Origin: Linnemannia hyalina
Taxonomy: Eukaryota > Mortierellomycota > Mortierellomycetes > Mortierellales > Mortierellaceae
Reading direction: 5' to 3'
NCBI GenBank assembly: GCA_019671135.1
Contig: JAHRHY010000021.1
Location: 434,001 to 498,000, forward strand
DNA: 64,000 nucleotides
Shown here: in pieces, positions 45,261 to 57,803 of the stretch
How the letters are laid out: every line of letters begins with the position of its first letter
How positions within the stretch are numbered: the stretch's first letter is position 1
Translations under genes and position numbers: made by a program
Notes under the pieces: model-generated
Seen by the model: the letters and a program-made list of their open reading frames with translations, nothing else
Told to the model about the DNA's origin: nothing
The model's database searches: none

Positions 45261-47235
45261 ATGGCTCCACCCAACAACGATCCTTCTCCTATGAACTTCA
45301 GCCAGGACGAAGGCAACGGTTACACTACAGGCGTCAGACCCAAGCAGCGGTATTTCAACAGTAACAATAACAATCGTTTCAGTGACAACAATAACAACAA
45401 GGACTCATCCTCCTGGACACCCAGAGCAGTACCTCCCGTCCCCATCCACAGCCCTACCTCTACCGCAACCGGTCATACCTTGTACCCAAACTCAAGACTC
45501 CGGAGCCGTGTACCCCTCAGCGACGACTATTCCACCCCCCAACAACCTGTCACCAACACCAACACCAACAACTCAGCACCCTTACTGCCTGTGGCCTCAC
45601 ACCTCTCCAACGAGAATAACGAGGACAAGAACGACGACGACGAGGTGATGAGCACCACCAGCGCAAGCAGCTGGGGTAGTTGTGGTAGTGACAACTCCAA
45701 CAGCAGCAGCAGCTTCTCGCGCCCACGGTCTTTTGGCAGTAGACGACGTAGTCAGGGACAGTACTCCACCGATAACAACAACAACAACAACAACAACAAA
45801 AAACACTACCACAACAATACCAAATACAGCAAGAACAAAGAATATGTTCGCGACGTTAACATCTTTCTTAACTATGTCCGTGAAGTCGATCCTGTCCCCG
45901 TGCCTCTCTCAGACCGATACGATGGCGGCAGCATTCATGACCTTGACAACGGATCTGGTTCATCGATTGAAGACTTGATCAAGGACGGATTCGATGACTC
46001 GAACGAGAACCATTGGATTGATGCCAAGACCATGGTCTTGAAGGACAAGTTCCCCAAGGCCCATTTCCATGTGCTTGTCATGCCCACTCGAGTTTGCCCT
46101 ACCTTCGATGATTTGATCTGTGACGAAGGGGTCATGATCGTCAAGCAGCTCGTCGAACGCGCCGAGATCATCATCGCCAGGTAATTTTGAAACTCATTGT
46201 CGAACACACAAAAAAAGCGATTAGTATTTGACGACGCGATATGATCGAACCCTAACTCATTTGCTACTTTGATACTATAGAGAGTCCAAGAGATCGCCTT
46301 ACCTCCGATTCAAGATGGGCTTCCACGCCCTCCCCAGCATGACACAGGTGCACATGCACGTCATCTCAACAGACATGGATTCGGACAACACCTACACAAT
46401 CTCCGTCTACAACTCCTACACCACAGAGTCCTTCCTAACCCCTGACCAGGTCATTCGTAACATCGAGTCCAAATGGAAGGCCCGAGACATGGAGTTCTTG
46501 ACAACGAGGAATAGGGCATTTTATAATGGTTGGAATCATTACGCCCTCACGAGTTGTTTGCTGTGCCCCATCGCCCTAACAGGAGCGGTGGACAGGCGTT
46601 TGCATGGACATAATCGGACACAGAAATGTAGACAGAGACAGAGAGAGAGACAGAGACAGGCGTCGTCGAGTCATAAGCATGCGGATCCAGATATGGATGC
46701 TGCGCTGCATAAGACTCCTGACGAAATCTACGTTGGAGGTGGCATTGTCACTGCTACTACCATTGGCGCAAGTCTCGTCCCCTATACAATCGTCAAGGAC
46801 ATGGAGACGCAACCCTCCTCCACCGTACCGACCGCTACGGACTTTACCGCCCCCGCTGCAAGCCAACAAGACGTCTGGAAGAGCACCATCATCATCGGCG
46901 ACAACCGCGTATCCTGGGACGACCGCTATGCTGATTTTGAGCTCCTGAGGAAGCATCTGAGGGAGCATTACCTCGAGCAGAAGCGGATGTACTTTTCTTC
47001 GTCTTCCTCTCCTCCTTCTTTGTCGCCTTTATCGCTCTCCCCTGACTGCGATCTCGACAATCACGACCACGAACATATCCATGACCTGAACGACGACCAA
47101 AGCATCACGTTCACCGCTCAAAACATATACGACGACAACGACGACGACGACAAGAGCGGCCACAACGAGGACGAAGATGTGTTGTCAAGCACCACCGTTC
47201 CCCTCCTCCTCATCCACGGCGCACTCGACGCGTAA
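45261..47235 (+). CDS. HNT3: Aprataxin-like DNA-adenylate hydrolase with expanded tails
   Basis: Two exons (45261-46180, 46281-47235) encode 624 residues. The aprataxin-type HIT domain covers about 190-375: LKDKFPKAHFHVLVMP, then MGFHALPSMTQVHMHVIS with predicted nucleophile His331. The first His of the HxHxH triad is Gln here, as I recall for some fungal homologues. A zinc-finger-like segment follows (TSCLLCPIALTGAVDRRLHG, Cys-x2-Cys and His-x-His). Aprataxin removes 5'-AMP left by abortive DNA ligation. The typical length is 200-360 aa. The extra length here is an Asn/Ser-rich N-terminus (about 190 aa) and an acidic C-terminus rich in Asp and Ser. No FHA domain is present. The family call is firm on the HIT motif plus finger; the start has a good context (ACAACCATGG). 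Confidence 0.88.
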
Positions 47236-47590
47236 TATCTCAACATCTTTAACGGCATCCTAGGTTGCTCCATCAATATCTTGCAGTCCATAACACATAA
47301 CTAGCCACAAATATATATATTTTTCCGTAGAATAAACAAAACACGTCTCATCAAAAAGAAAAGGCAGGATCTGTATCATTCTTTTTTTTTTTAAAAAAAA
47401 TAAAGGTGCATTATGTACAATCGTGTTTGTGTTTTTTATTATTCGTGCTGTGTTAAGCAGCGGTATTTTTGAGAGGGGTATTTCTAAGGGAGTGGTGTAT
47501 GTATGTTCGAAGGATCTCAGGGGGGAGGAGGTAGAGAAAGATGAATGGAAGGAGTGAAGATGAAGAATTGATGGAAGAGAAAAAAGAGCC
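47236..47590. other. Convergent 3' spacer
   Basis: 3' flanks of aprataxin and the NIPA gene. A T10/A8 palindrome-like run lies at 47383-47400. Nothing else seen. Confidence 0.7.
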
Positions 47591-50500
47591 CTACTCCTGC
47601 CTAGAGACAGGAGAGATAGCGATACTCGTAGTCGTCGACATCGGACAAGACGTATCCTTAATCCACTCCTCCGCTTCGCGATCGAGCGTCTCCATATCCA
47701 ACTCCACCGCTTGCATCGACTGAGAAGGCGTCATCCCCTTCCAAAGCAAACCCGCCACAGAGTTCGAGCTCGCATACGAATCTGGCATCCCAACTCCCAT
47801 GGGTTCAACCCCGTCCCTTGTCTGTGTCGCATCAGCATCCGCAGCGGACAGTTGGACCAAGGATGTGGACGTCGAGAAGGAAGATGGGATCATTCCAGAC
47901 CCGATGGTGCTGATACTGCTGTTCGTCATGGAGTGTTGGAGTTGTGAAGTTGGGTGGTGTTGGTGTTGTTGGAGGTGTTGGAGTTGTTGCTGCGCACTGG
48001 CACTCAGTCTCGACCCTGACCCAGAAGTAGATCCACCTCCGCTACCACTCGATGCCGAATGTCCTCCGCCGTCACCACTAGAATGATTTCCACCAAAGGT
48101 GTCCGTCGACGACGAACCAAGGGCACTTTTGGAGAGTAACAACCCATTCATCGACCCTAGATCAAGTCCAGAGCCAGTAAGTGTCAACGGAATGCCATGC
48201 TCGCTCTTGGTCGTAAACGAAAGTTGCCGCCCATGGTGTCCATGTCCATGTGATGATGTTGTTGATGTGTTGGGGATACTGGCCTGTGAACAACCTCCTG
48301 GCCCTCCTCCAACAGTTGCGGAGAGCGGTGGTGGTGTTCCTGTGAAATAATGGTTCTGATAACTCTGCGGCTCACCAGGACTGCCATCTCCACTTGAAGG
48401 CATCGCGTCGAGTGGTCCTCCAGCCCTGTGATGACCACCACCGCTACCAGCAGCCCATATCCCACTACCCATCTCAGCCGTCGACTGCCTCCGCGAATGC
48501 ACCGGTGAGTAGTACAGACGATCCCGCGGTGCCGGCGAAGAGTCCCTTGAGGATGCCCGGGAGCCCACAGAACTCGGCCGCCCATTCTCACCAAACAACA
48601 TCGAATGCATCACCTTCCGCTTGGGCTCTTCCCACTCTGACGGTAGCCCAGTCCAGGACCCCTGTCGCCCACGGTGTTGCCTCCACGCCTCTGATCCTGG
48701 CCCTGCTCCTCCTAACGATGGCACTCGTCGATGTGCCGACTCGGGTCGCGGCATACTACTGTCGACAGAACTACGCCTGAATGCCTTGAACGGGTTCTTC
48801 AAATCCTCAATGACAGTCGCCCAACGCGGAGACGAAGGCCGACCACCATCACCACCCACTGGAACAGCAGCTGAAGGAGACGATGGCATCGATCCGCCCA
48901 ATCCAGGAGCACCGTCTTGGAGATGCTTGGGCTTGGCAGGGAAGGGTGAATTGGTATACTGTGCTCGGAACTCGCTCGGGGACATGGGTCTTGGCTGAGT
49001 AGTAAGTCGCGCAGAAGCAGGACCACGTCGAGTCTCAGACCGTCCTCGTGCGACAAGTGCAGATCCAGTATTGATCATTGGTAATGAGGGTCGTCGCCTT
49101 TCATCAATGGAACTCCGACCTGTACGTCCGCGATCAATATTACCGAGCCGCTTGTCGAGATGCGCATATGCTGGGGCCATTGGTGGTAGTTGATTCTCGG
49201 GGTCGCCATTTCCAGCTGCCACTGCTGCATTAGCCATTGCTGCTGCTCGTGCTCCTGCCATGACTCCTGCTGTGAGCGCGGCCGCGGCCGCTGCAGCTGC
49301 AACATCCAAATCTGCCATCGACCGTCCATCATGAGGGGTCCTGAAAGGATCGCTGGAATAGCTCGACACGCTGTCGATTCCTGTACCGCGTCGGGTCGTA
49401 GTTGTCCCAATGTTATCAGCCAGCACATCAGGCCCACCTCTCCTACGACGGTTGTTGCCAGTCAATATCGACGGCAACTCATCCACTCCTTCATACTCTT
49501 CCCCATCCTGAGCATCCGTGTAACTCTTGCCCTCCGAGTCCCTCTGCTTCCTCATCAAAGAGCCACGTCGATTAGGGTTGTCCGGAAACTTTTCATTCGA
49601 TCCGCCATTCCCTCCAGTATCACCGCCATGCTCTCTAGCTCCAGCTCCAGCTCCAGCGACAGATCCTGAACCTCCCGATTTGCGACGATGTCCCATTTCA
49701 TGTCCATGAACATCAGCATCGTTCTCCTGTGACCCACGTCGTCCTACAGCACGACCCTCTTCATCCTGATCATCTGACTGCTCGCTGTCATTGGCAGATT
49801 CAGGCTTTGGGGTGCTGAGCATACGGACTCCGTAGATGAGGGCACCGATGCCAACGAGGATGAGGAACAAGACCCAGGGTTTGTAGTTTTGGAGCTGGTT
49901 CAGGTAGATGATCGAGTTGATGAGTCCGAACGCCGTGTAGAACCCGTAGAACATGGGAACTACGAGCACCGAGTCGTACAGCTTCAGCGCCGTGTTCAAG
50001 CAGTACACCTATCAAAGTCAAGATGTATAGAAATGATGTGAGACGTCAGGCACTGGCGTTTTTACAATAGAGACTAGGGTTGCAACCTGCGCAGAACGAA
50101 AAACTAACCTGGAGGACGGCGGTGAGGACGAGGACAAAGAGGATAAAATAGCTGAGAGAATCCTTGAACTGGTTCTGGCCAGAGAACGAAGAGGTCACCA
50201 ACTTGACGCCACTCTTGGCGAGGAGCAAGGTCTGACTGGCAATGAGACCACCACAGGTCGACATGATCATGGCCACAACCTTCTTCAGCCTCACATCCTT
50301 CACATCGGCATCCTGCCCAGGGTCGCCCACAAGTGTGAGCCCCGACGCTCTCGCAAACCGGTTAGTACCCAACAACTGCGTCAACTTTGTCTTCATCCGT
50401 TTCCGCATCTGGCCCGACTCGTCATCGAGTGTGATCGCCCAGTAAGCATACAGACCCAACGACAACAAGGCTGCGATGACGATGTTGAAGATGGAAAAGT

Positions 50501-52286
50501 AAAAGATAAAAATCAGTCTGGAGAAGAGGTCCTTGAGCTCGGAGATGGTCAAGGAGTCCTCAATGTCAGCGCCTGCAGAGTTCATGCCGCCAAAGACGAC
50601 GATCCAGACGACAGAGAACATGACGACGATGGTCCCATAGACATCCATCTTGGTAATCTGTGTTCCAACTAGGATCTTGGCAAACACAAAGTTAAAGATT
50701 AGCGCAATGGACCCTAGCGGTGCCACCCATTGCGTCTTTAGAAAATCTTTGGAGGGTGGGACAAGGAAAGAGGAAGGGAGGTGTTAGTCGTGTAAATGCG
50801 TTGAGTCCAGTACACCTTGTACTCGACGCGTTAGTATGTATGTTTCGGTGTGGTCTATGTACTCATTGGGTGCTGTTCGTCTGTTAATCCGTCCCCCCGC
50901 CCTTGATGCCTCCTTTCTCTGTCTCTCCCTTTCATGCAGTCGTTGGGCGTATCTTAGAAAGGCAGTTGACATAATTTTTTTTTTGCATAAATTTCCTTTT
51001 CGCATGCGCTCCCCTAATCCCTCCTGGCCACTCTCCCCCTTCCCGCTCGTTCTTTCCTCGTTTGCACCTTGTTGCCTTTTAGCATTCGGTATTCGTACTC
51101 CCTCTTTCGTAGTAGTAAAATCCAATGCGTCATGTCATTCTCAGGTAAATGATCATTTCTCCACGTGCACATTCCGCTTTGGTGATGGTGGTGGTCTGAT
51201 TTCGTTATGAGTGGCGGATGGGGGTGTGGATTGGATGTGTTACGATTCGTCCTCACGTCGGGACCACGAACGATGATCCCTCGTTATTCCAACAATTGAA
51301 CATGATGAAGAGAGAGAGAGAAGTGTGGAACAAACAACGGAACGAATGTGGGTTGTCTATTCCTGGGTGAGTCGAGACAAACCAACTTGTCTCATGAGTG
51401 AGGATGATGGGCAGAGGCATGTGCGTGGGTGGTCCGTGTCTCCACAACCCTATCGATGACAAGGTCGAGAATAGGTTTTTTTTTCATTGAAATGGAGAAT
51501 GAAAAACAGACAAGCCTGCCAAAAGAATGCGCGTAATGTCGTCCTTAATAGACAAACAACTACAGGAGGAAGGGAACGCCATGAAGAACAAGCAACCATG
51601 CATTCCGGGGGATCATCCCCTTCTCTCAATGCTATCCAGCATGTACATGCGCCCTCTTGATCTCCCCGCTGCAATTAAGAGAAAGCGCTCTCAACGAACC
51701 CTGTCTCCTCACTTGTTTTCTTGTTTTCCTTTTGGTCTGCTGGTGTGTGCTCCAAAAGGGAAAGAAAGAATACTGTTCACACGCATCTATTCATTCACGC
51801 CTTCCTAGAACAAACCCCTTGCCCTCCCTCTCTCGTCTTCCCTCTCTCGCTCATACATTTCTTTAATTCCGCATATCGGCCATGCTGCTAAGGATGCTAA
51901 TAGCTCTCCTCCCTCCCCTTTCGCCTTGCACGATAGACACAGGGACACAGGGACACACGCATATACACAAAAGCAAAGCCGGCAAGATCCATGCTGTATG
52001 GTTTTCAGCTACCAATCACTCATGTATCATCATCAACAAAGAGCGAGAGAGTTCACTTACTGAGGGCGATAGTACTTCCAGCGAGTTGACTGCCAACATA
52101 GAGATAAAGTCCCACATGCCACATGGGTCTCCCGCACTCATGTCGTTGTCGTTCCTGTGTTCGCGCACTATTGCGGACATGGTCGAGTTTGAGTAAGTTG
52201 AGTCCTGCGGCGTTCATGATGGATGCGATCAGTGAGACCACGAATCCGATCACAAAGTCGAGCCATGATCTCCCCGTTACCGTCAT
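47591..52286 (-). CDS. NIPA-family magnesium transporter with very long C-terminal tail
   Basis: Three exons (52061-52286, 50109-50746, 47591-50008) join in phase to 1093 residues. The first 350 residues are a nine-helix NIPA/DUF803 core: FVIGFVVSLIASIMNAAGLN, GLYLYVGSQLAGSTIAL, FLKTQWVAPLGSIALIFNFV, TKMDVYGTIVVMFSVVWIVV, and in the last exon VVPMFYGFYTAFGLINSIIY and WVLFLILVGIGALIYGV. NIPA proteins are plasma-membrane or endosomal Mg2+ transporters of the drug/metabolite transporter superfamily. An insert between helices (about 155-205) is charged. The remaining 740 residues are Ser/Gly/Pro-rich, with basic stretches and many SP/RRPS sites, and are probably cytoplasmic, disordered and phosphorylated. 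The first intron is long (50747-52060, 1314 nt). Usual family length is 330-450 aa; fungal members often have tails, but this is at the long end. Confidence 0.9.
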
Positions 52287-53480
52287 GATTGGGCGGTCGT
52301 ATATATGGGATAGAGGATGACGGCGGTGGGAGTGAGGAAGGAGGTTGGTTGGGGGAAGGAGGAGTGAGGGTCAGGAGGAGGGTAGTCTGTCGTAGTGGAT
52401 GCTATGTGTGTTCTGTTTCTGACTGTCAATATTAGGTGTAGTAAAGAGAGAGAGCGTTGTCGCCAATAAGGTTCCTGGCTGTAAGACGAAAAAAGGCGCG
52501 TTTGCTAGGAACAGAGAGCCAACAGAAAAATAGTGGCACCCCTAGGCTGATGCTGTTGTCGTGTCAGGTAGAGTGTGTGGAATGAAGTGGAATGAGAGAG
52601 ACAATGGAAGGTGGATGTGTGACAAGAAGAAGGAAAAGACAGGGGTGTGAATGTGAATCAGAGAGAGGACGAGTGGAGGGGGGCCATGTCACCGATGCAT
52701 GAGAGTGTGGACGAATGAACAATGGGCAAAGAAGAGCAGAGGAAACTAAACAAAAAGCAAAACAAAAGGAGTGTCGTATGAGGGGTAGGTAAAGAAAGAA
52801 GGAAGAAAGAGAGAAGGCGTAAGAGTCGACGGCATTGGCAGTGGGCAAAGGCGTGAAGGGAGGGAGAGAAATGACCAAGTGCCCCGAGGATGTGTATGTT
52901 GTATGTAGTGGTTGCACACAATGCATGCGATCATATCGAACCACTTTGGGTGATGAGGAAAAGTTGGCGCCCTCCGGTGATAAAATGAGGTGAGCGAATG
53001 AGAGGAGTATCCCACTCCATTCATATCATGGGATATCGATCGACAGTCAAAGGGGAGGATTGTGACAAAGGGACAGAGGGCAGGCATTATTGTAGGGGCA
53101 CGGCAACAACATCCAAGAACTGACGACCAGGGCCGTGTTGGAATTGGAATCAGAAATTGACCGAGGGAAAAATATTCACCTCGAAAAGAAAAGGAGGAAG
53201 GAGGAAGGAGGGATCGCCTTGATGTTACCCACAGACACACCTTGTACGAAAGAGCGCACATCCTTAGCTCAATCCCCCCTCTTGCCCAAACACTACTCAC
53301 AGACAAGTCCAACAGTGACCACCCGCCTATCGAGCGTTCCTTCCCTCTCGTTCAAACGATCGGAACAATTGCCTTCGGAAATGGTTATCATTCAGCGCTA
53401 TCCAAAGCTTTCCCCTTGTCTACACCAATTCGGAATACAACTATCCATGGACCCCTTTCCCCCAAGCCCCCAAGGACGCA

Positions 53481-53634
53481 TACACCATTCAATGCACAGC
53501 AGTTCGTTCTTGCGAGAAATGGTCCTCTCCATAACACAACGCGACCCCCGCCACTCTTACACCATTCAATGCACAGCAGTTCGTTCTTGCGAGAAATGGT
53601 CCTCTCCATAACACAACGCGACCCCCGCCACTCT
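53481..53634. repeat. Perfect 2 x 77-bp tandem duplication
   Basis: 53481-53557 and 53558-53634 are identical. Since 77 is not a multiple of three, it is not a protein repeat. Confidence 0.97.
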
Positions 53635-54845
53635 TACATGTCAGTCTGATCAAAACAAAAGAATAACCAACGCCACTAAACTGCCTGTCCACGGAAAGAT
53701 CATTGGTGCCAAGCCCCAATGGTGAGCAGGAGAGCTTGCTATATTACTTCCCAGCAAGACTACATAAATCTCCACAAGTTTTGTCGATCAATTCAGAACC
53801 TCTTTCTCTCTCCCAGCACCTATATCCTTCACAACCACAAAAACAATACACCCTCTCTCTCACTGAACCCATGCTAAACAAGAAAGAAACACACACAATA
53901 AACAGACTACACAAGAGAGACCTGATTCATATTCCAAAAAATATAATCAAGATGGAGCATTCATATCCCAGATGTTAACAATCGGATAAAGGCTCATAAA
54001 GAAAATAGTTAAGAAAAGAGAAATGACGGCGTATTATTAAGGATGAGCTGCCTCACCGATCGTACGTTGCCATCTAATAACAAGAATAACATACCAGAGA
54101 AAATGGATGTCCAAAAGACATATGCGTCTTTACATGTATCACTTGAGCAAACAAGGGCAGGTGAGGAGGACTATTGCTCTCTACTAGCAATACGACTCAG
54201 GGTCCTCAGAAAAAAAATAGCGTTAAACTGTCAATGTCGGTTAGCCGAAACATCACACAATGAAATGAGTGAAAGCTCGACTTCCAGCAAGCTGATCCAC
54301 CTGAGCTTCGTGACATTTAGTTATCGCTCGAACCAGAAACATGGGAAAAAGAAAAGATGTCGTTCATCGATCCCCCTCTGCTCTCTGTAAAGAACGAGTC
54401 AAGGTTCAGAGCAAGCGTAAAGATGAGAGAAGGTAAGGTACTTCTACAGAAAGTCCCATCGCCTGCCTAATGTTTGATCCAAACATGCGCATCCATTTTT
54501 TTTTAGCATTTCAATGAAAGCGTTCTGCACATCAAGCCGCACTGTTGCTGAACGTACATTAAAAGAGAGGAGGCACACCATGCTATACCCACATCTTACA
54601 CATGAAATGTCCACAAAAAGAAGCGAGCGACCAACCTGCCTTCAAAGGAAATCCCAAAGAAGTGAACATTATAGACTCAGCTATTGTGCGTGCCGCTGTA
54701 TTTCCTCATGGGCGCAATTTTTCCTTTCGTCATCGGCGCGCGTTGTTTGTGCACCGAAACCGTCAAATTGAACGAAAGAGATACACAACGCGATCACATC
54801 CAGGTTATCCATTACTCCCCCCCCCGCACTGCTCTTCGCTACCCA

Positions 54846-55020
54846 TTCACCACCAGAACTGCATCCAACCCATAAGAAATCCCTACCCTCGAATCCACAT
54901 CCTATTCCTATGGGAGTGTGCTGAAACAAGAGATTCACCACCAAAACTGCATCCAACCCATAAAGAATTTCCATCTTCGAATCCGGGAGTGTGCTGAAAT
55001 AGAAATTGTTGGTGGCTTGA
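54846..55020. repeat. Imperfect direct repeat, period about 89 bp
   Basis: TTCACCACCA-AACTGCATCC occurs at 54846 and 54935. Both copies continue through TCGAATCC and GGGAGTGTGCTGAAA, with small indels. Confidence 0.9.
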
Positions 55021-55079
55021 AACCCCCTTAAGCCAGTAGTATAGAAGTATAGAAGAAGCCTGCTCGAGGTCAGCAAGCA

Positions 55080-55210
55080 CAGCACCTTTCTCTCTTGATA
55101 TCCGAGCAGGTATGCACAATGCTGTTCTTATTCTTAGCAGTATTGATGGGAGCATTTGACATAGCGTAGTATTAACATAAAAGCACCTTTCTTTCTTGAT
55201 ATCCAAGCAG
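55080..55210. repeat. Imperfect direct repeat, period about 102 bp
   Basis: AGCACCTTTCTCTCTTGATA at 55080 recurs with one change at 55182; both continue into TATCC-AGCAG. Confidence 0.85.
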
Positions 55211-56333
55211 CGTCGAAAGTGTCAGAGTTCACGGTCGTTTTCCTTTTTACATCTATTGTGCTACATACACCTCAGACCACCACACTAAGGGAGTCAGCAA
55301 AAAGAAATGAGTGAGATCATGCACTTTGGGATCGGTGGAAGAACTCTCTTTGTTAAAAGTGCAAGGTCTTCACTTATCCTTACTTCTCATCCCTGCTGGC
55401 GTGTATCTGAAAAATATTCAATTGTTTATGCATTCATTCACGCTCAAAGAAAAAGTAGCACGAAATAAAGTGGATGGTCAACGCAATTGCATTGAAGCTT
55501 GCCTCCCTGTGCTCGCTAAGCAAAAGAGGATAAACAGCGAGACTCATAGCAAATCGCAAGAATAAGTAGTAGTTCCAGAGAAAACAGCCTTAGACCTGCC
55601 AGTATGCACAACGCGCCAACTCGCTCCTTATGCTCTACAAACAATGGACCCTGAAAGTACCGTACAACCACGTTTTTGTTGTCGGTTCTCAGTAGTGGGC
55701 TCAGTCAGAGGTCTGCTGGAACTTTCACAGCAAGACGAGTGAACGCAAAATATATTCGAAGATGGATCGGTTCCTTGACCCTTTCCCTGCCTCATTTTTC
55801 ACCAGCGAGGCGATCCATTGACAATCCAGAAGTTGCGTCTTGAGGCATGTGTGTGAGTGTACTTGTCGGCGGGTCTTGAATAGTTGGGATCGAAGGTAAC
55901 TAAGCGCATCTGTAGGATGCGCTTGTTACTGCATGAAAGATGAAGAAAAAGAAGAAGAAAGAAAGTAAGAGGGAGAGGATGGACTCTGCTACGGCCAATT
56001 GAAGAGAAGATCAAGTCATGTATGTCTTTGTCTGCTCTCTGAATCATGAGGATGATGACTATCGTCGTTGTTCTTCTGCTTGCAGTATCCCGAGGTTTGT
56101 CTCTCCTGTTCACACTTTTAAAAAAGAGGCATTTCCTTCACTTTTCCTTCTCCACTCATCTCCCTCTCTCTAAACTCAAAAACACGTTTTGTGCTGATAC
56201 AAAACAGGCCTTCTCTTCTTTTCCCTTTCTCTTTTTCTTTTCTTCGAACTCACTTTCTTCCTTCATTCCTTACAACTTACAACAACTCTCATTCAACTCC
56301 CTCTTCCACACAACAAACACATACACATTCAGC

Positions 56334-57113
56334 ATGTCACACTTCAAGTACGGCTACGCAATGAGTAAGTATTATTACACCTCATTCCCTGGGTGAACAA
56401 CCTTCCTCCTACAGAACACCTTTCTCTCTCTTTCTTTTTTCTTTTTCTTTTTTCGCACTCACCAACCTCCTTTTGCACTAATAGGCGATGTCCCAGGCGA
56501 CAAGAGGATCATCACCCCTCCAATGCTCGGCAACAAGATCTCCCTCTCCCTCGGCCACACCTCCACCTTCGTCTTCATTGGAACCAAGGCAGAAATCCTC
56601 GAATGGTTCAAGACCGTCGGTCCTTCCAAAACCGTCCAAGCCGTCCTCTTCTACGACCGCCCCGCATCCGACCCCTTGTCCCCAAAAGTCGACCTCGTTT
56701 TCGACCTCACCCCATACCCAAACCCTGACCTCACCTGGGTTCAGTACTACCAATCCTTTTACCGGTCTGATCCTACACTGGAAGTCTACAGGTTGGAGAT
56801 TCGACCTGAGCAGTCGAAATATGACGCAGAGTTGGAGCCGCTTTACAGGATGTATGCGAAGAATGGGGTGAACTTGGGCGATATGGCGACGGCGTTGGAG
56901 AAGAAGTGGTCGCAGCCTCCGACCAAGAACTATCTGGATATGGTCAAGGAGGTCTTTATGGAGCGCGATGAGGCGGATGAGCATGCACAGGAAGTTGCAG
57001 AGGAGACTAAGAAGAGGGATGAAGCTGCTCAGGATGTTGACCTGGAGGACATTGTTGTCAGTGCGCCCTCTGATGTCATTGGTGCCGTCCACCTGGCGAC
57101 TATCCGGCGCTAA
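56334..57113 (+). CDS. Unrecognised soluble protein, 219 aa
   Basis: Two exons (56334-56364, 56485-57113) join in phase. The first exon encodes only MSHFKYGYAM plus one base, and the start sits after a long A/C-rich leader. The protein has no signal peptide or membrane segment. Residues about 25-130 look folded (SLGHTSTFVFIGTKAEILEW, VQAVLFYDRP, KVDLVFDLTP, WVQYYQSFYRSDPTLEVYRL). Residues about 165-205 are a charged helix (MVKEVFMERDEADEHAQEVA), probably coiled coil. Codon use is strongly C/T-ending at third positions early on, which suggests good expression. I cannot assign a family and propose no function. Confidence 0.85.
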
Positions 57114-57803
57114 GTTCCGTTTGTTAAAGGGAAAAAAGGGGTAGAGGGAGGGAGGAAGTACTTCTTCGTCCTCCCCTCCTGCTTTTTCTTCTTCTTACCC
57201 CATACTTTACCACAACAAAGACCCCAGACAACTCAACCATAATATCCTTCTTTTGTATTCCCGACTCGTTGCTGTTTTTTCATTCACACCGCGACAAACA
57301 AAAACCTGTAAATAAAGACATCTTTCTGCTCTCATCCATCTTTTTTTCTCTTCCACTCGTGTAAGTTCTGGGACGAACGGCCATTTCGTTTTCCCTTTTC
57401 TCTCTTTTGCCTTCCCCCCACCTTTTGCTACAATGAACAACCCCACGAGACATAAAAGTGGCACGATGACCAGTGATCATTTTTCTCTCTATCGTCAACA
57501 AAAGGTAGGAGTGAACAGACAGGGGTCAAGGCTCAAAAAGGTGTCAACGCACGGTTACACGTAAGCTACTAAAGTGTCATAAATGGGTCTAGTCGGACCC
57601 GACTCACGGAAAGGCCTAAAAGACTACTCGGATGAACCTTGCTTCTACGATCATGCTGGATGCATTGTTTTGACTGTGCAATGTGTTTTAATACTGAATA
57701 ATCTATGATACGGATGGAAAAAATGACGGGTTCTAACATATGGTAAGGGTGAAGATGAGGTGCGGGTAGGTAGGTAGGCGATGACAGACAAGCATAGCAT
57801 AAC
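57114..57803. other. Convergent 3' spacer
   Basis: 3' flanks of the 56334 and 57804 genes; AATAAA occurs at 57311-57316. No gene seen. Confidence 0.7.

Larger units (their letters stand above)
52287..56333. other. Gene-poor region with small duplications
   Basis: About 4 kb without a supported gene. It has a perfect 77-bp tandem duplication and two imperfect direct repeats (period about 89 at 54846 and about 102 at 55080). C/T-rich sequence from about 56100 is the promoter of the next gene. Confidence 0.5.

Noticed and set aside
48394..49669. Several plus-strand frames of 125-159 codons
   Set aside because: Antisense shadows of the low-complexity NIPA tail.
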